Shown: one piece after another, positions 24,637 to 33,139 of the stretch | Layout of the letters: every line of letters begins with the position of its first letter | Numbering within the stretch: position 1 is the first letter of the stretch | From: an uncultured Elioraea sp. | GTDB taxonomy: Bacteria; Pseudomonadota; Alphaproteobacteria; Acetobacterales; Acetobacteraceae | Direction: 5' to 3' | DNA: 48,601 bases | Assembly (NCBI GenBank): GCA_937928775.1 | Contig: CALFVI010000048.1 | Span: forward strand, 1-48,601 | Notes under the pieces: generated by a model | What the model was told of the DNA's origin: nothing | Seen by the model: only the letters and a program-made list of their open reading frames with translations | The model's database searches: none | Program-made: the position numbers and the translations under genes

Positions 24637-26208
24637 ATGACTCACTGGCTCGGCGGTGTTCTCGACATCATGATGTTCCTCGCGCTCTGCGTGGGGATCC
24701 TCTCGGGCTTCCCGGTCGTCTTCATCCTCACCGGCTCGGCCATCCTGTTCGGCGCGCTCGGCTGGGCGCTTGGTGTGTTCTCGCCCGCGCTCCTTGGCGC
24801 GCTTGCGCCGCGCATCTTCGGCATCATGACCTCGGAGGTGCTGATCGCGATCCCGCTCTTCGTCTTCATGGGCATGATGCTGGAGCGGTCCAAGATCGCC
24901 GAGGACTTGCTCGAGACCATGGGACGGCTGTTCGGTGGCGTGAGGGGTGGGCTTGCCGTCTCGGTCTCAGTGGTCGGTGCCCTGCTGGCTGCCTCGACAG
25001 GGATCGTCGGCGCGACCGTGGTGACGATGGGGCTGATGGCCCTGCCGGCGATGCTGCGCAACCGGTACGATACGAGCTTTGCTTGCGGCACGATATGCGC
25101 CGCCGGCACGCTGGGTCAAATCATCCCGCCCTCGACTGTGATGGTAATCCTCGGCGAGATCATCTCCGCCGCCTACCAGCAAGCCCAGCTCGCCCAGGGC
25201 AAGTTCTCCATCACCACGGTGAGCGTCGGTCAGCTCTTCGCCGGCTCTCTCATCCCCGGCCTCCTGCTTGTCGCCCTGTATATCGCTTACCAGCTGCTTG
25301 CGGCTTGGCTGCGGCCCGAGCTCGCGCCCGCCCTGCCTCCCGACGCGCGCGGCAAGGTTGAGCGGCGCGTCGTGCTGGCCGCGCTCGCGCCGCCAATCGT
25401 GCTCATCGTCTCCGTGCTCGGTTCGATTCTGGGCGGCATCGCCACACCGACCGAGGCCGCAGCCGTAGGTGCGGCTGGCGCGCTGCTCCTCGCTTCGCGG
25501 CGTCTTTCGTCAGCGCGCTGGCCGTCCTGGCTCGCTGGTCTCTCCGCCGTCGCCCTCGTCGCGCTTGCGTCCTCTTTCGATCTCCGGCTCGGTCGTGCCG
25601 CGGCAACACCGACCGAACGGGCTGCCATTCTTGCTGCCTTCGCCGCCTCGGCAGGGCTTGCCATCGCGCTCGCGCACGCGTTGTGGCAAAGCCTCAGAGC
25701 CAGCGTTCTCGCGACCGTCGCCCGTTCGACGCTGACGATCACGGCGATGATCTTCGCCATGCTGATCGGGGCGACGCTGTTTGCGCTCGTCTTCCGGGGC
25801 CTGGGCGGAGACGACATGGTGCATGCGGCCCTTTCCGCCCTGCCCGGCGGCGTGGCGGGAGCGCTCGCCGCGGTGATGGTCGTCATCTTCGCCTTGGGTT
25901 TCTTTCTCGACTTCGTCGAAATCGCGATCATCGTCATCCCGATCGTCGGTCCGATCATCCTGCAGATGGATGTGGATCCGATCTGGTTCGGCGTGCTGAT
26001 CGCGGTGAACCTGCAAACCTCCTTCCTCACCCCCCCTTTCGGCTTCGCCCTCTTCTACCTGCGCGGTGTGGCACCGCCGGAGGTCCGTACCGCGCAGATC
26101 TATCGCGGCATCGTACCCTTCGTCGCACTCCAGCTCTTGGGACTCGCGCTCACCGCCCTCCACCCTCCGCTGACGACCTGGCTGCCGCGCGCATTGTTCG
26201 GCCGTTGA
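24637..26208 (+). CDS. dctM: TRAP transporter large permease (DctM family), elongated
   Basis: Inner-membrane permease of 523 residues, about 90 longer than a standard DctM. Conserved blocks are GILSGFPVVFILTGSAILFGALGW, the SVVGALLAASTGIVGATVVTMGLMALP segment and CAAGTLGQIIPPSTVMVILGE. The extra length lies in the middle (about residues 285-375, with LLASRRLSSARWPSWLAGLSA) and adds hydrophobic segments, a form seen in TRAP systems for mannitol/chloroaromatic-type substrates. The transporter couples uptake to an ion gradient. It is the last gene of the hutUH-dctP-dctP-dctQM run. Confidence 0.92.
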   Translation: MTHWLGGVLDIMMFLALCVGILSGFPVVFILTGSAILFGALGWALGVFSPALLGALAPRIFGIMTSEVLIAIPLFVFMGMMLERSKIAEDLLETMGRLFGGVRGGLAVSVSVVGALLAASTGIVGATVVTMGLMALPAMLRNRYDTSFACGTICAAGTLGQIIPPSTVMVILGEIISAAYQQAQLAQGKFSITTVSVGQLFAGSLIPGLLLVALYIAYQLLAAWLRPELAPALPPDARGKVERRVVLAALAPPIVLIVSVLGSILGGIATPTEAAAVGAAGALLLASRRLSSARWPSWLAGLSAVALVALASSFDLRLGRAAATPTERAAILAAFAASAGLAIALAHALWQSLRASVLATVARSTLTITAMIFAMLIGATLFALVFRGLGGDDMVHAALSALPGGVAGALAAVMVVIFALGFFLDFVEIAIIVIPIVGPIILQMDVDPIWFGVLIAVNLQTSFLTPPFGFALFYLRGVAPPEVRTAQIYRGIVPFVALQLLGLALTALHPPLTTWLPRALFGR

Positions 26209-26374
26209 CGCAGGCATTCGCGGCGGCGACCGATATGGCCTTCGCCCCCATCATGCGGGAAGGGCGTGCCGTTCCCGGCGAGGAGGCAATCAATGGGTCG
26301 CGCGATCCGCGCGCGCGGAACGCCGTTATGCGCCCAGGACGGTCTTTCCCTGTGTCGCCGCTGCCGCTCTTAGC

Positions 26375-28574
26375 ATGGTCGCGATTGGCCATCTTGGCAA
26401 CAAGCGGGAGGCCTTGAATCTCGCCGATACCCTGCTGGAGGTTCTCGACCGGGGTCGAGGCCTAGCTCGGTCCGGCAGAACAAGCCGAACGCTTCATGGG
26501 TGAGCTGCCTACCACTGAAACGCTCGGCCGCAACGCCGGCCGCGTGCGCGATTTCGGCGCGGGCCTTCTGAATGCGGTACCGCAGATCGCCCCCGTCCTG
26601 TCCGGCGATACCGAGGACAGGTTCGTGATGGCGCGACGGGACGGGACGGAGGCGATCGCCGTCAAGACGATCGAGACTCGTCCGCAGCGTTGCATGCTCG
26701 TCGAATGGCGTGACCGCACCGGCGGCACCGTTCGCCATTCCGTGGAGCCGGACGACGGTTTCGACCCGCGAACTCGACCCTGATTCACTGGGGCCATGGC
26801 CACGGACGGGATCTTCTGGACCGAGATCTACGTCTTCTTCACCGATCGCGTGCCGGGACTTACCGTCGCACGCGCCATGCCCGCCCGCGACGATGCGCCG
26901 GCGTCCGTGGTCGGCGTTGATATCCGCCTCGACACGCTGAGCCCCTTCCTCGCCACGTTGCGCATCTGGCAGAGCGGCAAAGCGATGATCCTCGATCGCG
27001 CTGGCCGCCTCGTTGCCTTTCCGGATGCCGATCGAACCATTCGCCAAGACGGCGAGGTGCTGATTCCAGTGCGACACGATCAACCGCAGGATCCCGTGCT
27101 GACACGTGCCTTCGACATGCTCCGCCTCGAAGGCCCGGGTCGACGCATGAGGACCATCGGCACAGAGCACCACTTGGTGGTATCGACGCCACTCGACGCT
27201 GTGCTCGGCCGCGACTGGGTGCTGATGCTGGTCGTGCCGGAAGCCGATCTCGTCCGCTTCGTGGGCCGAAGCAGCCGAATTGCGCTGGCAGCTGGTTCAC
27301 TTGTCGCACTGCTCGCCCTGCTGCTGGCAACCCTGCTGATCCACGAGTGTCGTCGGGCCGATGCGCGCACTTCCGATCTCGACGGGAACCGGCGTGACAC
27401 GCACGACGAAATCGCAGCTCTTGCCTTCCTTGCCACCGATCCGGAAGCAGCTGACCCGCAGTCATCGCGCGGCTTGCAGCGCATCAGGGAAATGATCGCA
27501 CGCGCGGTCTCTGCCCGCCGGGTGGGTGTGTGGCGTTTCGCTGCCAATCGGCGCAGCCTCATCGCTGATGACGTGTTCGATACCGCAACGGCCTTGCACA
27601 CGGCAGCGGTCCGCCTGACGGCAGAAACGGTCGGCGAGGACTGCGCCTTGCTGGCCGCCGGCCAGGTTGAGGTCGATGCGTTGCAGCCGAACCAGCACTT
27701 CTCCGCGCTCTCGCACCAGTATCTGGCGGCAAACGGCACCCGCCATCTTCTTTCGGTCCCGCTCCGCCTGGCAGGCAAGACGGTCGCGCTCCTTTGAATC
27801 GAGGATTTGGCTGCCGATTGCCGCGCCACCATCGCCTTCGCCAACGCCTCGGCCGCACTCCTTGCGCGTCGCTTTGGGCCCGACGGGACCAGGCGCGCCA
27901 TGCCAGCCCTTCAGGTGGGATGCCCAGCGCGTTTCGTTCGGCAGGGGCAACTGGGGGCAGAGCCGCGTCGATCGGGCAACGCCTTCCTCGGCCGCCTCGC
28001 CGCTCTTGGCGTCGGTCGCAAGCGCAACGACGTGCACACATTCTCCGACCTGGCGGTGATCGTGCTCGCCTTCACCGATCTGGTTGCCCTCGTCGCCTCT
28101 ACCTCCGAAGGGCGTCCGCTCGTTGCCGAGGCGGTGCGTCTGATCCACGACCTGATGGAGCGCCATGGAGTGGCATCTCTCAGACTTTCGGGTGAGAGCA
28201 TGAGCGCCGCCTCCGGCTTCGATGGTGACTGTGTCGCAGCGGCGAGGCGCATCTGCGAGGCTGCGCTCCAGTTGCAGGAAGGGTTGCCCAAGCTGTTAGT
28301 CGAAACGAAGCAGCGGCCCGCATTTCGAATCGGTACCGCCATGGGCCCTGCCATCCGCGCCATCATTGAGGAAGAGGGCGCAGGCTACAACCTCTGGGGC
28401 GAGGCGCTCGATGCGGCGACAGCGCTCGCCGGATCTGCGGCCGAAGGAATGAGCCAGATCAGCGAGCAGATCCACGCATTTTGCACGGACGATTTCCTCG
28501 TTCGGCCTCGTGGTCGGTTCTGGCTTGAAGGCAGCGGCGAGACGGCGACCTACTGCCTGATGGCGAGGACATGA
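26375..28574 (+). pseudogene. Decayed sensor cyclase: Cache-GAF-class III adenylate/guanylate cyclase
   Basis: From 26496 to 28574 one frame encodes a periplasmic Cache domain (FDPRTRP, then DGIFWTEIYVFFTDRVPG), a membrane helix (LAAGSLVALLALLLATLLI), a GAF-like segment and a C-terminal cyclase-homology domain (FRIGTAMGPAIRAII, NLWGEALDAATAL). It is interrupted by TGA at 26781-26783, where PRTRP should be followed by Trp, and by TGA at 27795-27797 after VALL. Upstream, NKREALNLADTLLEVLDRG (about 26402-26455) is in another frame, so a frameshift near 26455 separates the N-terminus. Three lesions make this a pseudogene. It overlaps the mlaE start by four bases and was probably first in that operon. 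Confidence 0.85.
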
Positions 28575-29396
28575 CGATCCCGGCAGCCGCAGCACGTGAG
28601 GCACGAACGTTGCGTCACCAGCTGGCTGCCGTCGGTGCGGCGGTCGTCAACGGTGCGCGATGGCCATGCTTCGTTGCCGGCTTGGGCTTCGCTGTCCTGC
28701 GCGCCGCCGCCGACCCGCTCTCCTGGCGCCAGCCGGTGCGCGCCGAACTGCGCCGTCTTCTTGCCAACGCCGCCGGGCGCACGTTGCCTCTCATCCTCGG
28801 GGCAGCGGTCCTTGTCGGCGTCGCCATGGTCTTCCAGGCCCTCTGCTGGCTGGGTGCAGCCGGGCAGGACACACTGATCAACCAGGTCATCGCCGGCATG
28901 CTCATTCGCGAAGTGGCTCCCCTCGTGGTCGGGCTCCTGCTCGCGGGACGCAACGGCACCATGACGCTGATCGAGATCGGCGAGATCCGGGGAAGTGCGC
29001 GTTTTCATCTTCTCGAGGCGAGCGGAATCGATCCACTCCTGTTGCTCGTGCTGCCGCGCGTGGTCGCCTTCGCGATTGCCGCACCGGCGCTGACCGTGCT
29101 GTTCGTGGCGATCGCCTTGACCAGCGGCTGGACGATGGATGTCGTCTTCAGCGCCTCGCCACTCGTTTTGTCCGTCCTTCCTCGATGATGTCGTGCGTGC
29201 GGTGAGCGCGAACGATTTTATCCTGTTGCCCGTGAAGGCTCCTCTGGTCGGCGCCGTCGTCGCCCTGGTCTGCTGTACAGTACTGCTCGGCGCGCCCGAC
29301 CTTTCGTGCATTCCGGCCCGCTTGGTGCCACGCGGCTTCGCCTACACGCTGCTCGCTGTCCTGATCGTTTCAGATAGTCTTTCCCTCGTCCTATGA
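28571..29396 (+). pseudogene. Frameshifted MlaE-family ABC permease
   Basis: MlaE-family (MCE-associated) permease gene. The first frame (28571 to stop at 29188) gives MlaE features: AGMLIREVAPLVVGLLLAGRNGTMTLIEIGEI, and IDPLLLLVLPRVVAFAIAAPALTVL. After SPLV at about 29170 the homology moves to the next frame (FLDDVVRAVSANDFILLPVKA, then VVALVCCTVLLG) and ends at 29396. One extra base in the GTTTTG run near 29168 would explain the shift. MlaE dimers form the membrane channel of phospholipid-transport MCE systems. The truncated product would lack the last helices. ATGA overlap with the cyclase upstream. Confidence 0.82.
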
Positions 29397-29402
29397 GCAC
29401 GG

Positions 29403-30104
29403 ATGTCACTCGCTGAACCGATCCTGCAGCTCGATGGGGCACCGCTCCCGATCGAGCCAGGGAGCCGCACCACTGTGCCGATCGACCTTACGGTCGCCGC
29501 GGGCGAATTGCTCCTCATCGATCTCGTCGGACCGCGCCGCGCAGCCGCCTTTGCCGATGCGATCGCCGGCCTTCTGCCGCCAATCGCCGGACGCGTGCTC
29601 TTCGAGGGGCGGGACTGGCAGGAGATGCCGCAGCCGGCGGCTGAGGCGTTACGCGGCCGGATCGGACGCGCGTACCGCGATGACCTCTGGCTGCCGTTCC
29701 TCAGCGTGCCGGAGAACATTTTCCTTCTGCCCTCCTACCACACCTGCAGCGCCCGCTCTGGCCTACTGACGGAGGCATCCCGTCCCTGCCAGCTGCTCGG
29801 GCTCCCGGGCGTTCCTTCCGGCTACTCGAGCGACCTATTCGAGGACACTCTGCGCCGACCCGCACTGGCGCGCGCCTTCGTCGGCTCGCCCCGCCTCGTT
29901 GTTTTTGAGCATCCCACTGAACGGCTCGGCCTCTCGCTTCTAAGCCCCATCCTTCGCCTTGCCCGCCTGCTTCGCGACGAAGGCGGAGCCCTGCTGTGGC
30001 TTGTCTTCGGCGATGCCCGCGACGTCGCCGCCGCGGTCCAGCCATCGCTGCGGCTGCGCCTCAGCGGCACTCGGATCGTACCGGTCAGCAGGGTAACGGC
30101 GTGA
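29403..30104 (+). CDS. Degenerate MlaF-like ABC ATP-binding protein
   Basis: Open frame of 233 residues in the place where the MlaF ATPase is expected, between MlaE-like and MCE-like genes. The overall cassette plan is visible: LTVAAGELLLIDLVGPRRAAAFADAIAGLLPPIAGRVLFEGRDW, a Q-loop-like block and LVVFEHPTERLG in place of Walker B. Walker A is absent: GPRRAAAFADA stands where GxxGxGKST should be, with no Lys or Ser/Thr, and the LSGGQ signature is replaced by DLFEDTLRRP. ATP hydrolysis is therefore unlikely. Similar degenerate cassettes may be normal for this sub-lineage of cyclase-linked operons, or the gene may be drifting. Its TGA overlaps the GTG of the MCE gene. Confidence 0.6.
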   Translation: MSLAEPILQLDGAPLPIEPGSRTTVPIDLTVAAGELLLIDLVGPRRAAAFADAIAGLLPPIAGRVLFEGRDWQEMPQPAAEALRGRIGRAYRDDLWLPFLSVPENIFLLPSYHTCSARSGLLTEASRPCQLLGLPGVPSGYSSDLFEDTLRRPALARAFVGSPRLVVFEHPTERLGLSLLSPILRLARLLRDEGGALLWLVFGDARDVAAAVQPSLRLRLSGTRIVPVSRVTA

Positions 30105-30948
30105 GCGGACCAGCCCATTTCTCACGTACCAGTGAGATCGCCGGAGCAGTCGTGCTGGCAGCACTCGCGCTGTTCTTCGCTGCCGTGCTGCGAGCCGGCG
30201 TCCTCTGTCCGCTGCCTCGGCCCGCGCTCACCTTGCGCGTCATCCTGCCCCCCGAAGGCATAGCGGGGCTTTCCGCCGGAGCTGCCGTCCAAGTGCTCGG
30301 CACTCGGGCTGGCCAGGTCCGCCCATCGTCATCGATCCGCACGCAAAACTTTACGCCGACGTCAGACTGGACAAGGGGATGGACGTGTTGGTCCGCCGCA
30401 ACTCCTGTGTATTCATTCCGCGCCAGTTCGGGGTCACCGGCGCCGCCTTTCTCGAAATCACGCGCAGCTCGGGCGATCTCTTGGACTGGGACTACGCGGT
30501 GCTGGAAGTGACCCTCGGGCAGGCGCCGACCGAATCGCTCGGCCAGCTCATCGAGGACTTGCGGGCACGGCTCGTGCCGGTATTCGAGGACGTCGCAGTC
30601 ATCACCCGCGCTGCCGCCGTGATCTCCGATGGTCTGGCGCGCGGCCAGGGTTCCGTCGGTCGTCTGCTCGCCGATGATACGCTGTTGCGCGAGCTCGAAA
30701 CGGCTGCGGTCCAGCTGGATCGCACCTTGGCACAGGGCGAAGCCGCCGTAAGCGATCTACGCGATCGCAGGCGCGCGGCCAGCGCAGCTGCCGAGCGGCT
30801 GCCGCGTCACCTCGCCACAGCCGAGGGAGCACTAGCCACCGTTCGCAACGCAACCGGCGATCTCGCCCGTGCCTCGCCGCAGGCAAAGCGGCTTGCACGG
30901 GACGCCGCCGCATCGCTCACCCTGCTGCCTGGCCTTCTGTTTCAGTAA
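30101..30948 (+). pseudogene. Frameshifted MCE (MlaD-family) protein
   Basis: The N-terminal frame (GTG at 30101) has a single membrane anchor (EIAGAVVLAALALFFAAVL) and the start of an MCE domain (IAGLSAGAAVQVLGTRAGQV). At about 30318-30325 the homology jumps frame to IVIDPHAKLYADVRLDKGMDV, LVRRNSCVFIPRQFGVTGAAFLEI and continues with a helical C-terminal part to 30948. A single-base deletion explains the shift. MlaD-like proteins bind and ferry lipids across the periplasm. The first frame would end soon after the break, so no working protein is expected. Confidence 0.85.
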
Positions 30949-31064
30949 CAATAGGCAACGGCCGAGCTCGAGCAGCTCGTCATCACCCCTCACACTCATC
31001 CTCTCATCGGCGAAAGTCGCATACCGGAACAGGAGCCGCGTGTACCAGTGCGTGAAATCCGTCC

Positions 31065-31691
31065 GTGAAACGGATCGTTTTCCTGGCGTTACTCGTGGCT
31101 GCTTGCGGCAGTCGCGCGCCACCTCCCGAGCCGCCCGACCCGACCCTCGCGTATCTCAGCCGCACCGCCCTCGCGGCCTGGAACCAGGGTCGCCTAGCGC
31201 AGGCGGTGGAGCTGTTCCGCGATGCGCTGCGGCGCGCCTATGCACACGACGATGCAGAGGCGATCGCTGATCTGTCGGCTTCCCTCGCCGTCGCCGAACT
31301 GCGGCTCGCGCGCCGGCACGGATTCGCGACACGGCATCCGCAGCGCGGGCCGAGCCGGCACGTCGCGGTGTGGCTGTTCCGTCCGAACTCGTCCACGCCG
31401 AGACTGCCGCTCTGCATCGAACAGGCGATGCTCGCGGTACTTCGACCCTGACGCGCACGATCACCACGGGCAATGCGGGCGCACGGGAACGCGTCATCGA
31501 AGGGCCGCTGGCGGAGGATCGCGGGGATCGCGCTGCGCTCGCTGTCGCCGGTAGGGCCATTCCCGACGCCGCTCGCTCGGACTTCGCCGCTGCTTATGCG
31601 CGCGATGCGCCTCGCCTACGCCGCTGGCGATCGTGCCATCACGAACGCAGCGGAGGCGGAACGACTCCGGTTGCGCGAAGGGGTGCGCTGA
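31065..31691 (+). pseudogene. Frameshifted TPR-like lipoprotein of the MCE operon
   Basis: The first frame begins with a lipoprotein signal (MKRIVFLALLVAACGS, lipobox VAAC) and a helical-repeat region (LAAWNQGRLAQAVELFRDALRRAY). Near 31310-31325 it moves to another frame, which carries ARRGVAVPSELVHAETAAL, HRTGDARG and then EDRGDRAALAV. The last part (MRLAYAAGDRAITNAAEAER) is back in the first frame after about 31580. The gene therefore has at least two frame changes. It ends at 31691, next to the convergent FAD-oxidase gene. It is the last member of the decayed cluster. Confidence 0.75.
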
Positions 31692-33098
31692 TCAGCCTGG
31701 GAGGATCTTGCCGGGATTGAGAATGCCCGAGGGGTCGAGCGCTTGCTTGATCGCCCGCATCACGTCGACCGCTTCGCCATGTTCCAGGGCGAGGAAGGGC
31801 GCCTTGCCGTAGCCCACGCCATGCTCGCCCGAGCAGGTGCCGTCCATCTCCAAGGCACGCGCGACGAGCCGATCGTTCGCTGCCGATGCCCGCGCCATCT
31901 CCTCAGAGTCGTTCGGATCGACGAGAAACACCAGGTGAAAATTGCCATCACCGACATGACCCACCAGTGGCGCCAGAAGGTTCGATCGCGCAAGATCGCG
32001 CTTCGTCTCCAGGATGCACTCCGCAAGCCGCGAAATCGGCACACAGACGTCGGTAGGCCAGCCTCTCGCTCCCGGACGGAGCGCGAGCGCGGCGTAGTAG
32101 GCCTCATGTCGCGCCCGCCACAGCCGGTTCCGTTCCTCCTCGTCGCGGGCGAAGGCGAAACTCTCGCAACCATTGCTGTCGGCGAGATCACGCAGCTGCC
32201 CAATCTGCTCGTCGACACAAGCTGGGCTGCCGTGGAATTCGACGAACAAGGTGGGAACCTCGGCGAGCCCAAGGGCTGAGTGGCGGTTGCATGCTGCCAT
32301 CTGCACCTCATCGAGAAGCTCGATCCGGGCAAGGGGAATCTGCAGCTGTAGGGCCTCGATGACGGTCTGTACCGCTCCCTCCATGGTGGGAAACGGCAGA
32401 ACCGCAGCCGCGATCCGCTCGGGAATGCCGAATAGCCGAACCGTAAGTTCGACAATGATGCCGAGCGTGCCTTCCGAGCCGACGAAGAGCCGCGTCAGAT
32501 CGTAGCCGGAGGCGGACTTGCGCGCACGTCGCCCAGTGCGGATGAACCGCCCGTCGGCCAGCACCACACCGAGCGAAAGGACAACATCGCGCATCGTGCC
32601 GTAGCGCACCGCATTCGTGCCCGACGCACGTGTGGCGGCCATGCCGCCGAGTGACGCATCGGCCCCCGGATCGAGCGGAAAGAACAGACCCGTGTCGCGA
32701 AGATAAGCATTGAGCTGCTGGCGCGTCACACCAGGTTCCACCGTGCAGTCCAGATCCTCTGTCCGCACCCGCAGCACGCGGTTCATCCGCGACAGGTCGA
32801 GCGAGATGCCGCCGGCCAAGGCGGCAACGTGCCCCTCCAGGCTCGTTCCCGTCCCATAGGCGATGAGCGGCACGCTGTGCGCCGCGCACACGTCGACGAC
32901 AGCCTGAACCTCTGCCACGGTTTCGGCGAAGACGACCGCGTCTGGCAGGGACGGCGGGTGCCAGGACTCATCGCTGCCGTGCCGTTCGCGTATAGCCGAG
33001 TTGGTCGTGCAGCGCTCGCCAAAGCGGATGCTCAGTTCCGCCACGGCGGCCTCGACGGCATTCTTATCCGGTCTCTTGAGCCTTTGCTGCCATGCCAT
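31692..33098 (-). CDS. FAD-linked 2-hydroxyacid dehydrogenase (D-lactate/glycolate oxidase GlcD type)
   Basis: Flavoprotein of 468 residues of the vanillyl-alcohol-oxidase fold. The FAD-binding PP-loop region is PLIAYGTGTSLEGHVAAL (~residue 77), followed by PGADASLGGMAATRASGTNAVRYGTM; the C-terminal FAD-oxidase domain has GHVGDGNFHLVF and CSGEHGVGYGKAPFL (catalytic His region). This fits cytochrome-linked D-lactate dehydrogenase, glycolate oxidase subunit D, or a related D-2-hydroxyacid dehydrogenase; the 468-residue length and lack of an iron-sulfur domain argue against the large fused type. The ATG is at 33098. It follows the AEP-type transporter permease on the same strand by 41 bp, but a metabolic link is not obvious. 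Confidence 0.9.
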   Translation of the reverse strand: MAWQQRLKRPDKNAVEAAVAELSIRFGERCTTNSAIRERHGSDESWHPPSLPDAVVFAETVAEVQAVVDVCAAHSVPLIAYGTGTSLEGHVAALAGGISLDLSRMNRVLRVRTEDLDCTVEPGVTRQQLNAYLRDTGLFFPLDPGADASLGGMAATRASGTNAVRYGTMRDVVLSLGVVLADGRFIRTGRRARKSASGYDLTRLFVGSEGTLGIIVELTVRLFGIPERIAAAVLPFPTMEGAVQTVIEALQLQIPLARIELLDEVQMAACNRHSALGLAEVPTLFVEFHGSPACVDEQIGQLRDLADSNGCESFAFARDEEERNRLWRARHEAYYAALALRPGARGWPTDVCVPISRLAECILETKRDLARSNLLAPLVGHVGDGNFHLVFLVDPNDSEEMARASAANDRLVARALEMDGTCSGEHGVGYGKAPFLALEHGEAVDVMRAIKQALDPSGILNPGKILPG

Positions 33099-33139
33099 GC
33101 CGAGAGGCTAGCGCGCGGCCTGCAGGGTCGGAATAGGCC

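Noticed and set aside
26781-26783. UGA read as selenocysteine in the cyclase
   Set aside because: The position is expected to be Trp, not Cys, and I saw no SECIS-like hairpin just downstream.
29139-29396. Programmed frameshift in the MlaE-like gene at the GTTTTG run
   Set aside because: There is no classical slippery heptamer or obvious downstream stimulator, and neighbouring genes are also broken, so decay is simpler.
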